In this document: in pieces, positions 16,788 through 24,986 of the stretch
Layout of the letters: the number at the start of each line of letters is the position of its first letter
Position numbering within the stretch: position 1 is the stretch's first letter
Assembly: GCA_028285215.1 (NCBI GenBank)
Contig: JANQPZ010000011.1
Coordinates: forward strand, 1-43,095
Length of the DNA stretch: 43,095 nt
Direction of reading: 5' to 3'
Source: Rhodovibrionaceae bacterium
Lineage (GTDB): Bacteria > Pseudomonadota > Alphaproteobacteria > Kiloniellales > DSM-21159
Made by a program: the position numbers and the translations under genes
The notes under the pieces: model-generated
What the model was told of the DNA's origin: nothing
What the model saw: the letters and a program-made list of their open reading frames with translations, nothing else
The model's database searches: none

Positions 16788-16790
16788 ATC

Positions 16791-17300
16791 ATGGACGGTG
16801 CCACTCAACTGCGTGCTCTGCCCGAGGATCTGGCTCTGCGGGTGGCGGTCGAGGACTTCTATGCCCGCTACGTCGAGATCGCGAACGATCCACTGCGCCT
16901 GGAGGACTGGCCGGAGCTTTTCACCGAAGACGGGCAGTATCGCGTCCTGCCCCAGGAGAACTGGCAGCAGGGCTGGCCCCTGGCCCTGGTGCGCGCCGAA
17001 AGCCGCGGCATGCTGAAGGATCGGGTCGCTGCCGCCCAAGGCATCAACACCTACACGCCGCGAGTGATGCGCCACCTGGTCTCCAACATCCGCTGCGACC
17101 GCGCCGGCAGCGGGGAGATCGAGACGAAAGCCAACTTCGCCGTGTTCGAGACGATGATCGACGAGCCCAGTCGGGTGTTCGCGACAGGCGTCTATCGCGA
17201 CCGCCTGATCGAAGACGCAGATGGGCTCCTGAGGCTGCAGGAACATGTCGTCGTTCTGGACAACGACTTGGTGCCCAACAGCATCGTCTATCCGCTGTGA
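16791..17300 (+). CDS. Aromatic ring-hydroxylating dioxygenase, beta subunit
   Basis: Small structural subunit (SnoaL/NTF2-like fold), 169 residues, forming the alpha3-beta3 oligomer with the preceding product. Typical stretches are AVEDFYARYVEIANDPLRLE, WPELFTEDGQYRVL, AESRGMLKDRVAA, MRHLVSNIRC and the C-terminal LQEHVVVLDNDLVPNSIVYP. It starts at ATG 16791, and the end of the alpha gene provides GGGAG as ribosome site, so translation is coupled. The end converges on the M29-like gene with a 22-nt gap. Confidence 0.93.
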   Translation: MDGATQLRALPEDLALRVAVEDFYARYVEIANDPLRLEDWPELFTEDGQYRVLPQENWQQGWPLALVRAESRGMLKDRVAAAQGINTYTPRVMRHLVSNIRCDRAGSGEIETKANFAVFETMIDEPSRVFATGVYRDRLIEDADGLLRLQEHVVVLDNDLVPNSIVYPL

Positions 17301-17322
17301 CAGCCGCGCTCCAGCGGGCCGG

Positions 17323-18483
17323 TCAATCGGGCCAGTTCTGCAGCAGGTCGACGGGGTCGCCGTAGCGCGACGCCATCTCCACGACGCTCGGCGCCTCCAG
17401 AGACTTGAGGAAGCCCCCGTCGATCAAGGTCGTGTTTCCCGCGGTGACGGTCATGTTGTAGCTGATCAGGTCCATGTGCACCGGCGGTTCTTCCCACTCG
17501 GGCATGACCCGGCGGATGTAGTCCGAAGGCCTGGCCAGATCGATCCCCCAATGCAAGGCACCCGGGGAGTTGGAGCCGGCAGGATAGACGGTATAGCGGG
17601 GCGCCTTGGGGTTGAAGCCGCAGCCCAGCTCGATCAGCTGACCGTCGGTCAGCATGTCGCGGAAAAGTGCGGCCAGGTCCCCGTCCCCCCTGACGGCGGC
17701 GATGCGATCGCGCGCGAAGACCACCTCGAAGCGCTCGTCGAACGGCTTCTCGAACCCGACCGCCCACTGCGGGATCACCACGCCGTCGATCTCGGCCACC
17801 ACGCTGTCGTCGTTGTCGAAGGCCGTGCGGTCATAGAGGTTCGGACCGTGGGTCGGGAGGTAGTGGACGTAAGCGCCCGGCTCGTTGGGCGTCATCTGAC
17901 CGCGCCAGCGATTGGAGCGCAGGAGATTGGCCCGCATCTCCGGCGTGAACTTGATACGCAGATCCGAGCCCTGCGGACAGGTGAAGCGGAGATCGAAGGC
18001 CTGGCCCTCCGGATAGAGCGCCGCCGTCTGCCGGATGATCTCGCCGACGATGTCGATGGGAAAACGCGCCTGCGGCGTCTTGAGCAGCTCGAGATCGCGG
18101 AAGTAGGTGATCTTGACCCAGCGCTGCCCGCCCTTGCGCAGGGCGATGCAGAGGGGATCGATGATCGAGCAGAACCAGGTGGAGATCACGAAGGTCGCCC
18201 CTTCCAGGAGCGGCTTGATCTCCTCCGGGATTTCCGTGTGCTGGGTCGTGTGGCTCATGACCACCATCGGCTCCGTGCCCCGCGCACGCGCCAGACCGCA
18301 GATCGCATGAATCACCTTCGGATCGATCCCCCGGTCGGCCAGAAAGACGACCCGGTCCTCGCCGGTAAAGCAGAAGGTGCGATTGAAGTTCTCCAGGGCC
18401 TGAAAGTACTCGGCCGTCTGAACCGTTTCGAGGCTCTTCTCCCGCGGCAAGCCGACATAGGGGATCCCACTCGACGTCTGCAT
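17323..18483 (-). CDS. M29 aminopeptidase / NicX-like metalloprotein
   Basis: 386-residue protein of the M29-like metalloprotein fold, which contains thermophilic aminopeptidases and 2,5-dihydroxypyridine 5,6-dioxygenase (NicX). N-terminal half: GEDRVVFLADRGIDPKVIHA and TTQHTEIPEEIKPLLEGA, as in the substrate domain. C-terminal half: the metal-binding positions are seen in LIELGCGFNPKAP, GALHWGIDLARP and PPVHMDLISYN, with the Glu, His and His-x-Asp residues expected. ATG 18483 has GGGAGGAAAG directly upstream. It lies convergent with the Rieske genes, so a role in the same pathway, possibly opening an N-heteroaromatic ring, is an inference. A peptidase role remains possible. Confidence 0.75.
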   Translation of the reverse strand: MQTSSGIPYVGLPREKSLETVQTAEYFQALENFNRTFCFTGEDRVVFLADRGIDPKVIHAICGLARARGTEPMVVMSHTTQHTEIPEEIKPLLEGATFVISTWFCSIIDPLCIALRKGGQRWVKITYFRDLELLKTPQARFPIDIVGEIIRQTAALYPEGQAFDLRFTCPQGSDLRIKFTPEMRANLLRSNRWRGQMTPNEPGAYVHYLPTHGPNLYDRTAFDNDDSVVAEIDGVVIPQWAVGFEKPFDERFEVVFARDRIAAVRGDGDLAALFRDMLTDGQLIELGCGFNPKAPRYTVYPAGSNSPGALHWGIDLARPSDYIRRVMPEWEEPPVHMDLISYNMTVTAGNTTLIDGGFLKSLEAPSVVEMASRYGDPVDLLQNWPD

Positions 18484-18917
18484 CTTTCCTCCCGTTGCGC
18501 AGCACGGCTTTCCACCGCTCTTTCGGCTGCCAGTCTAGCAAATCATTAACGTCTTAGCGAACAACCCAGATCTGCGGCTCATGCAGATCGCAGTTTCGGC
18601 ATCCGCGCGGCCAGATGACAGAGCTGCACCTCGCCCCCCCAACCTGCCCAACAGGCCTGCAACCGGGTGGATGGTCAGGCCAAGGTCGATGCTGGACAGT
18701 GCGGTCCGCTTGACAGGCAGCCCGCTGCGAAAGACCTCCGGCCGCCTTGAGGCACGTCAATGTCGGCTGACGGGGCCGGGATCACTGTTGCGACACAAAC
18801 GGAAGCTCGCCTGCCTGCTCCCGGGCATTGCACGCCGGGCTCGAACGACTGTCCAGCTGAACGCTGCGGCCCTGAGGCTCCCGAGCTGCGGACCGAGTTC
18901 TGAATCGAGGAACACGC
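18484..18917. promoter_or_regulatory. Divergent region between M29-like gene and export operon
   Basis: 434 bases with no supportable gene. Near its left end are TAGCAAA (18536-18542) and TAGCGAA (18555-18561), two direct half-sites resembling an arm of the 11626-11645 palindrome. They would act on the leftward gene. The GAGGAACACGC site before 18918 serves the adaptor gene. I saw no clear terminator or promoter pair. Confidence 0.4.
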
Positions 18918-19913
18918 ATGAGACTATCGACCGGCATCGTGATCGGTCTCGTTCTGGCTGCGGCGTCCGCGGGCACAGGCTGGTACTGGTGGCAGCAGCG
19001 CCAGCAGCTGCCCGACCATATCGCGACCGCGAACGGGCGCATCGAGGCCGAAGAAGTCCATATCGCCACGAAGTACGCCGGACGCGTGGCCGAGGTGCTG
19101 GTTGAAGAGGGCAGTCTGGTCGAGGTCGGCCAGGTCCTGGCGCGCATGGATACGGCAGAACTGGATGCGGAACTCGATCAGGCGATCGCCGACACCGCGC
19201 AATCGCGGGAGGCGGTGAGAGAGGCCGAGGCGCTGATCGCCCAACGCGAAAGCGAGCTGAATTTGGCGCAGCTGGAGCTGAATCGCGCGCTCTATCTGGC
19301 CGAGAGAGGCCATGTGTCACTGGAGCGGGTCGATCAGCGCAGGTCCCGGCGAGACAGCGCCCAGGCGGCCCTCGCGGCGGCGCAGGCCCATGCGGCCAAT
19401 GCCGAACGGGCCGTGGAGTCGACAGAGGCCAGGGCCCGGCGCATTCAAACGCAGATCGACGACGCGGTCCTGACCGCCCCGCGCTTCGGCCGCATCCAGT
19501 ACCGCCTGGCCGAGCCCGGCGAAGTCCTGCCGGCCGGCGGGCGCGTCGTCACCCTGCTCGATCTGACCGACGTCTATATGACCATCTTCCTGCCGACGGC
19601 GCAGGTCGGTCGGGTCTCGATCGGCGCCGAAGCGCGCCTCATCCTCGATGCCATACCGGAGTACCGAATTCCGGCCAGGGTCTCCTTCGTCGCCTCGGAA
19701 GCGCAGTTCACCCCCCGGCAGGTCGAAACCCGCAGCGAGCGCGAGAAGCTTATGTTTCGCCTCAAGGTCAAGATCGACCCGGACCTGCTGCTCGCGCACA
19801 TCGAGCAGGTGAAAACCGGCGTTCCGGGAGAGGCCTACGTGCTGCTTGGCTCCGACAACGGCGTCTGGCCGGACTGGCTCGAGGTGCGCCTGCCCGAGAC
19901 GGCGGCGCGATGA
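18918..19913 (+). CDS. HlyD/YhiI-type periplasmic adaptor (efflux membrane fusion protein)
   Basis: Membrane fusion protein, 331 residues, anchored by one N-terminal segment ([20 protein letters not shown]). The biotinyl-lipoyl half-motif reads [20 protein letters not shown] followed by [19 protein letters not shown] long coiled-coil hairpin (about 75-180, Gln/Arg/Ala/Glu-rich) follows, then the returning lipoyl half [18 protein letters not shown] and a beta-barrel. It connects an inner-membrane ABC exporter to an outer-membrane channel. ATG 18918 follows GAGG by 8 nt, and its stop overlaps the ABC gene (ATGA). The order is that of yhiI-rbbA-yhhJ in enterics. Confidence 0.93.
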   Translation: MRLSTGIVIGLVLAAASAGTGWYWWQQRQQLPDHIATANGRIEAEEVHIATKYAGRVAEVLVEEGSLVEVGQVLARMDTAELDAELDQAIADTAQSREAVREAEALIAQRESELNLAQLELNRALYLAERGHVSLERVDQRRSRRDSAQAALAAAQAHAANAERAVESTEARARRIQTQIDDAVLTAPRFGRIQYRLAEPGEVLPAGGRVVTLLDLTDVYMTIFLPTAQVGRVSIGAEARLILDAIPEYRIPARVSFVASEAQFTPRQVETRSEREKLMFRLKVKIDPDLLLAHIEQVKTGVPGEAYVLLGSDNGVWPDWLEVRLPETAAR

Positions 19914-22717
19914 ATGCGGATCGGGAACCCGCCGCCCGCTTGCAGGGCGTAACCCACCGCTATGGGCGCAAGCTGGCGCTCGAGAGCATTACGATGGAGG
20001 TTCCCCGCGGCCGGACCGTCGGGCTGATCGGCCCGGACGGCGTCGGCAAGTCGACGCTGCTGTCCCTGATTGCCGGCGCGCGCAAGCTGCAGTCCGGCCG
20101 CATCGAGGCCTTGGGCGGCGACATGGCCAGTCGACGGCATCGCCGCCGGGTCTGTCCGCGCATTGCCTACATGCCGCAGGGTCTCGGCAAGAATCTCTAC
20201 ATGGACCTCACGGTCATGGAGAACCTGGAGTTCTTCGGCCGGCTGTTCGGTCAGGACTACAGGGAACGTCAACGGCGGATCGGCGACCTGCTGCGCAGCA
20301 CGGGGCTGGATCCCTTTCCGGACAGAGCGGTCGGCAAGCTCTCCGGCGGCATGAAGCAGAAACTGGGGCTCTGCTGTGCGCTGATCCACGACCCCGAGCT
20401 GTTGATTCTGGATGAGCCCACCACCGGCGTCGATCCCCTCTCGCGGCGTCAGTTCTGGGATCTGATCCATCGGCTGCGCGCCGAGCGGCCCGACATGGCG
20501 GTGCTGGTGGCCACGGCCTACATGGACGAGGCCGAGGGTTTCGACCGGCTGGTCGCGATGAACCGGGGGGCCCTGCTCGCCGTCGGCAGCCCGTCTCAGC
20601 TGAAGGCGGAGGTCGGGGCCGAAAGCCTGGAGGACGCCTTCATCGGTCTCCTGCCGGAAGAGCTGCGCCGCGGCCACCGCGCCCTGCAGATTCCTCCTCG
20701 CCCGACGCACGAGGACCGGCCCGCCATCGTCGCGGAGGGGCTGACGCGACGCTTCGGGGACTTCACGGCCGTCGACAGGGTCAGCTTCGAGATCGAGCGC
20801 GGGGAAATCTTCGGCTTCCTGGGCTCGAACGGCTGCGGCAAGACCACGACGATGAAGATGCTGACGGGCCTGCTGCCGGCCTCGGAAGGTCGGGCCTGGC
20901 TGTTCGGCGAAGAGGCGAAGGCCCACGAGCTGGCGACGCGCAAACGGGTCGGCTACATGTCGCAAAGCTTCTCGCTTTATGCAGAGCTCACGGTCCGGCA
21001 GAACCTGGATCTCCACGCCCGACTGTTCCACCTGCCGCCTGCGGAGATCGGCGGGCGGATCGAGACTCTGCTCGCGCGCTTCGGTCTCACCGCCTACGCC
21101 GACGACCTGACGGCCGGGCTGCCGCTCGGCATTCGCCAGCGCCTGTCGCTCGCCGTGGCCATCATCCACGAGCCCGAGGTGCTGATCCTGGACGAGCCCA
21201 CTTCGGGCGTCGACCCCATCGCCAGAGACGGCTTCTGGGAGATCCTGATCGACCTGTCGCGCAATCAGGGGGTCACGATCTTCATTTCGACGCACTTCAT
21301 GAACGAGGCGCTGCGCTGCGACCGCATCTCCCTCATGCATGACGGCCGGGTGCTGGCCAGCGATACGCCGGCCGGCATCGTGCAAGCCGCCGGTGAAACC
21401 TCTTTGGAGACTGCCTTCGTGTCCTATTTGCGAGCGGCGTCGCAGGAACCGCCCGCAGAGCAGCCGACGAAGAAACCCTCGGCGAAACCGTCGGCGAAAC
21501 CGTCGGCCGGAGCGCCGTCCGGGACGGCGACCAGCGCGGCGACCAGCACGGCGACCGGGGCAGCGACCGGGGCGGTTCAGGCGGCCTCGGCTTTCAGTCT
21601 GCGGCGCCTTCTGGCCTACAGCCGGCGCGAAAGCGTGGAGATCCTGCGCGACCGGATACGGCTTGCCGTCGCCGTACTGGGGACCGCGATCCTGATGCTC
21701 GTCTTCGGCTACGGCATCAGCTTCGACGTGGAGGACCTGACCTATGGGGTGCTGGATCGGGACCGCACGCCGGAGAGCCGCAGCTATCTCGAGGGCTACG
21801 CCGGCTCGCGCTACTTCCAGGAAAGCCCGCCGCTGACCAGCCATGCGGAGATGGATCGACGGCTGCGCAGCGGCGCGATCACCCTGGCCATCGAGATACC
21901 GCCCGGCTTCGGCAGGGATCTGCTGCAGGAGCGCAGGCCGCAAGTCGCCGTCTGGATCGACGGCGCCATGCCCTTCCGCGCCGAGACGATCCGCGGTTAT
22001 GTCGAGGGCCTGCATCTCGCCTATCTGGCGGAGCGCGCGCGGCGCGCGCAGGGCGCCGTGCCCGAGGGCTTGCCGGCCGAGATCGAGTCCCGCTATCGCT
22101 ACAATCAGGACTTCCAGAGCATCTTCGCGATGGTGCCGACGGTCATTGGCCTGCTGCTCGTGTTCATCCCGGCCGTCCTGATGGCCCTTGGCGTCGTGCG
22201 GGAGAAGGAACTCGGCTCGATCACCAACTTCTACGTCACCCCGGTGACCCGTCTGGAATTCCTGATCGGCAAGCAGGTCCCCTACGTCGCGCTCGGCATG
22301 GTCAACTTCATCGTCATGGTCGGCTTGGCGGTCTTTCTCTTCGGCGTCCCGATCAAGGGCAGCTTCGCGACCCTGAGCTTCGGCGCCCTGCTGTATCTCG
22401 TCACCACGACCGGGATCGGCCTGCTGATCTCCTCCTTCACGAAAACGCAGATCGCGGCACTGTTCGGAACCGCCATCGCCACCACGATCCCGGCCGTTCT
22501 CTTCTCCGGCATGATGCAGCCCGTCTCCTCGCTGGAGGGCTCCGCGGCCGTCATGGGCCTGAGCTTTCCGACGAGCTACTTCATGACGATCAGCGTCGGC
22601 ACCTTCACGAAGGCGCTCGGCTTCGCGGATCTGCTGTTCCAGTTTTCGATCCTGGCCGCGTTCATTCCCATCCTGACCGGGCTGAACGTCCTGCTGCTGT
22701 CGAAGCAGGAGCGCTGA
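19910..22717 (+). CDS. Double-ATPase ABC exporter fused to permease (RbbA/YhiH-like)
   Basis: 935-residue fusion of two ABC ATPases and one ABC-2 permease, the layout of RbbA (YhiH). NBD1 (about 10-225): Walker [10 protein letters not shown] at 41-49, signature LSGGMKQK, Walker [16 protein letters not shown]2 (about 265-490): [10 protein letters not shown], Walker [13 protein letters not shown], and a signature of LPLGIRQR instead of LSGGQ. A Pro/Lys/Ser/Ala/Thr linker of about 50 residues, encoded by 12-bp tandem repeats, precedes the permease (about 565-930, six segments in an ABC-2 fold). In Escherichia coli RbbA is also reported as a ribosome-linked ATPase, but here export is the safer reading. 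The next gene starts 2 nt after the stop. Confidence 0.9.
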   Translation: MNADREPAARLQGVTHRYGRKLALESITMEVPRGRTVGLIGPDGVGKSTLLSLIAGARKLQSGRIEALGGDMASRRHRRRVCPRIAYMPQGLGKNLYMDLTVMENLEFFGRLFGQDYRERQRRIGDLLRSTGLDPFPDRAVGKLSGGMKQKLGLCCALIHDPELLILDEPTTGVDPLSRRQFWDLIHRLRAERPDMAVLVATAYMDEAEGFDRLVAMNRGALLAVGSPSQLKAEVGAESLEDAFIGLLPEELRRGHRALQIPPRPTHEDRPAIVAEGLTRRFGDFTAVDRVSFEIERGEIFGFLGSNGCGKTTTMKMLTGLLPASEGRAWLFGEEAKAHELATRKRVGYMSQSFSLYAELTVRQNLDLHARLFHLPPAEIGGRIETLLARFGLTAYADDLTAGLPLGIRQRLSLAVAIIHEPEVLILDEPTSGVDPIARDGFWEILIDLSRNQGVTIFISTHFMNEALRCDRISLMHDGRVLASDTPAGIVQAAGETSLETAFVSYLRAASQEPPAEQPTKKPSAKPSAKPSAGAPSGTATSAATSTATGAATGAVQAASAFSLRRLLAYSRRESVEILRDRIRLAVAVLGTAILMLVFGYGISFDVEDLTYGVLDRDRTPESRSYLEGYAGSRYFQESPPLTSHAEMDRRLRSGAITLAIEIPPGFGRDLLQERRPQVAVWIDGAMPFRAETIRGYVEGLHLAYLAERARRAQGAVPEGLPAEIESRYRYNQDFQSIFAMVPTVIGLLLVFIPAVLMALGVVREKELGSITNFYVTPVTRLEFLIGKQVPYVALGMVNFIVMVGLAVFLFGVPIKGSFATLSFGALLYLVTTTGIGLLISSFTKTQIAALFGTAIATTIPAVLFSGMMQPVSSLEGSAAVMGLSFPTSYFMTISVGTFTKALGFADLLFQFSILAAFIPILTGLNVLLLSKQER
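21472..21574 (+). repeat. Two 12-bp tandem repeat tracts encoding the ATPase-permease linker
   Basis: Three copies of a 12-bp unit (GAAACCGTCGGC, one substitution in the first) run from 21472 to 21507. Four copies of another unit (GCGACCAGCGCG and variants) run from 21527 to 21574. All are in frame and encode repeated KPSA and ATxA tetrapeptides. Such tracts change linker length by whole units. They are part of the coding region. Confidence 0.85.
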
Positions 22718-22719
22718 CG

Positions 22720-23847
22720 ATGGGGCGCCTGGAAACGATCTACCGGCTCGGCATCAAGGAACTCTACAGTCTGCGCCACGACCGCGTTTTGCTGATCCTC
22801 GTCATCTGGGCCTTTTCCTTCTCGATCTACACGGCGGCGACGGGCATGTCGCACGATCTCAATCGCGCCGCCATCGCCATCGTCGACGAGGACCGTTCTC
22901 AACTCTCCAACCGTATTCGCGAGGCCCTGCTGCCGCCCTACTTCGAGGAACCGGCGCTGATCTCCTTCGACGAGATCGACTCCGGCATGGACTCCGGGCG
23001 CTACACCTTCGTGCTCGTCGTTCCGAGCGGTTTCGAGGCCGATGTCCTGGCCGGACGCCGGCCTGCGATCCAGGTGAACATCGATGCGACGGCCATGATG
23101 CAAGCCGGCATCGGCGCCCGCTACATCGCCGGCATCCTGACCCAGGAGATCGCGACCTTCGCAGGCCCGGGAATGGAGATACCGCCCGCCGCCGTCGCAC
23201 TGGAGACGCGCTACGCCTTCAACCCCAACATCACCAGCGCCTGGTTCACCAGCATCATGGAGATGATCAACAACATCACCATTCTCGCCATCGTGCTGAC
23301 CGGCGCCGCGCTGATCCGCGAACGGGAGCACGGCACCATCGAGCACCTGCTGGTCATGCCGGTGACGCCGCTGGAGATCATGCTGGCCAAGGTCTGGGCG
23401 AACGCCCTGGTGATCATGGTCGCGACGGGGCTCTGTCTCGGCCTGGTGGTCGAGACCCTGCTGCAGGTGCCCGTTGCCGGCTCCAAGACGCTCTTTCTCC
23501 TGGGCACGGCGCTCTATCTCTTCTTCGCGACGGCGCTGGGTATCTTCCTGGCCACCCTGGCCCGTTCGATGCCGCAGTTCGGACTGCTCTTCATGCTGGT
23601 CATCCTGCCGATGAACCTGCTGTCCGGCAGCGATACCCCGATCGAGAGTCAGCCCGAGCTGCTGCAGCTGGTCATGCAGACCGTGCCCTCGACTCACTTC
23701 GTAAGCTTCGCGCAGGCCATTCTCTATCGCGGCGCCGGCATCGACGTGGTCTGGCCGCAGTTCCTTCTGGTCACGGCGATCGGCGGCCTGTTCTTCGCCT
23801 TCGCCGCCGCCCGCTTCCGCAACAGCGTCGGGGCCCTGCGCTCCTGA
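22720..23847 (+). CDS. ABC-2 type permease (YhhJ-like)
   Basis: Inner-membrane permease of the ABC-2 family, 375 residues, completing the exporter. A first TM segment (HDRVLLILVIWAFSFSIYTA) is followed by a periplasmic domain (IAIVDEDRSQLSNRIREALL, as in YhhJ). Then come about five segments with the family motif ALIREREHGTIEHLLVMPVTPLEI, and a last segment ending VGALRS. ATG 22720 uses AGGAG in the end of the preceding gene. It would form the permease dimer with the C-terminal domain of the RbbA-like protein. The exported substrate is unknown. Confidence 0.92.
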   Translation: MGRLETIYRLGIKELYSLRHDRVLLILVIWAFSFSIYTAATGMSHDLNRAAIAIVDEDRSQLSNRIREALLPPYFEEPALISFDEIDSGMDSGRYTFVLVVPSGFEADVLAGRRPAIQVNIDATAMMQAGIGARYIAGILTQEIATFAGPGMEIPPAAVALETRYAFNPNITSAWFTSIMEMINNITILAIVLTGAALIREREHGTIEHLLVMPVTPLEIMLAKVWANALVIMVATGLCLGLVVETLLQVPVAGSKTLFLLGTALYLFFATALGIFLATLARSMPQFGLLFMLVILPMNLLSGSDTPIESQPELLQLVMQTVPSTHFVSFAQAILYRGAGIDVVWPQFLLVTAIGGLFFAFAAARFRNSVGALRS

Positions 23848-23994
23848 TCTGCCAGAGTAGGAGTCACGCCGCCGCGCCGGAGGTCGGACACTCGGCGGTT
23901 TGACTTCCTGCGGTCAGGGCATAGGTGAATTGGCAGTAAGGCGCACGACCGTCTGCCCCTCTCCGTACTTTCAGTCGTTTTGTCGAGCCGCACC

Positions 23995-24609
23995 ATGACA
24001 CGAGCGCCCTCGTCGGAGACCGACATCAGGCTGGCATTGAAAGCCCTGACGCAGACTGCGCACGAACACACCGAGCGGAGAGTGGAAGCGCTCCTGCCCT
24101 TTTCGAAACCCGACGCCTATCGCAGCTTCCTCTCCCTGCTGCTGTCCATGCATCGCCTCGGAAAGGACGCGGCCGCGCTGATCGGCGACGAGCGCCTGCA
24201 GGCACGGGAGAGAGAGGCGATCGGCCTGATCGCCTCGGATCTGGGTCCAGAGTCGAGCGCGGACCTCGGCATCCCCCTGCCATCGCGAGAGACCGGCTTC
24301 GCCTGGGGTATACTTTACGTTTGCCGCGGCTCCGCATTGGGTGGCGCGGTCCTGGCGAAGCGGGCCCGGGAACTGTCCGACCGGAACCCCGGCCGCCTGG
24401 GCGTCGGCTACTTCAATCACTGCGCGCAGCAGGGAGCGGCCGAGTGGCGAATCTTCTGCCGCGATCTCGAGCGAAAGCGGCCCGACCTGGCTTCCGCAGG
24501 TGCTGGGGCGGCCTTTGCCTTCGACACCTTCGCCCGACTGCTCGAGACAAGGATCGATCTCTGCACAGCGGGGTCCGGCTCTGCCGTCGGCCTAACCGTC
24601 GGCCAGTAA
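23995..24609 (+). CDS. Heme oxygenase (biliverdin-producing, BphO-like)
   Basis: Heme oxygenase fold, 204 residues from ATG 23995, a usual length. The proximal heme ligand is probably His25 (or His23) in TAHEHTERRVEALL. The distal helix has the family's glycine pattern in WGILYVCRGSALGGAVL, and YFNHCAQQGAAEW fits the C-terminal part. It converts heme to biliverdin IX-alpha with loss of iron and CO. Biliverdin is the chromophore needed by the bacteriophytochrome encoded 378 nt to the right on the other strand. The two are convergent, and this gene's 3' end overlaps the response regulator gene by 18 nt. The ribosome site is weak, and a TTG at 23980 is the alternative start. Confidence 0.85.
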   Translation: MTRAPSSETDIRLALKALTQTAHEHTERRVEALLPFSKPDAYRSFLSLLLSMHRLGKDAAALIGDERLQAREREAIGLIASDLGPESSADLGIPLPSRETGFAWGILYVCRGSALGGAVLAKRARELSDRNPGRLGVGYFNHCAQQGAAEWRIFCRDLERKRPDLASAGAGAAFAFDTFARLLETRIDLCTAGSGSAVGLTVGQ

Positions 24610-24984
24610 GGCGTCCGCCAGGACCACCAGTTCGGCCGGCAGGAAGGGTTTCTTGATGCTGCTGCTCGCGCCCAGACGGCGCGCCTGGGTCAGAAACCTG
24701 CTCTCCGTATCGCTCTCTTCCAGAGACGCCGAGGCCCCGGTGACAGCAATGACCGGCGGGGCGTGCGGCCCCAGGGTCCTCAGCGCCCCGATCACCGAGA
24801 GACCGCCTTTTCCCCGAGCGACGAAGAGATCCGAAACGACCAGATCGACCTTGTCGTTCTGCAGAACGCCGATCGCCTCCTCGCCGCTGTGCGTCAGCAC
24901 GACCTCGTAGCCATTCAGTTCGAAGACGTCCCGCCACTCGAAAGCGAGCTGCAGGTTGTCTTCCATGATCAGGATACGCGGCAT
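24592..24984 (-). CDS. Single-domain response regulator (CheY-like)
   Basis: Stand-alone receiver domain, 130 residues, with no output domain. Conserved sites are the acidic pair in ILIMEDN, phosphoacceptor Asp52 in VVSDLFVARG, the Thr in AVTGASAS, and the Lys in SSIKKPFLP. ATG 24984 lies 2 nt after the bacteriophytochrome stop, so it is co-transcribed and very likely the partner of that kinase. Its coding end overlaps the heme oxygenase gene from the other strand. The longer open frame through 26100 is inside the kinase gene and is not real. Confidence 0.9.
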   Translation of the reverse strand: MPRILIMEDNLQLAFEWRDVFELNGYEVVLTHSGEEAIGVLQNDKVDLVVSDLFVARGKGGLSVIGALRTLGPHAPPVIAVTGASASLEESDTESRFLTQARRLGASSSIKKPFLPAELVVLADALLADG

Positions 24985-24986
24985 GC

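Noticed and set aside
21472-21574. Tandem 12-bp repeats as a possible CRISPR or satellite array
   Set aside because: Units are contiguous without spacers, in frame, and encode a low-complexity linker.
23848-23994. CCGCCG / CGGCGG repeat after the YhhJ-like gene as a terminator
   Set aside because: Six-bp arms with an 18-nt loop and no U-tract. Such repeats are common by chance in this GC-rich DNA.
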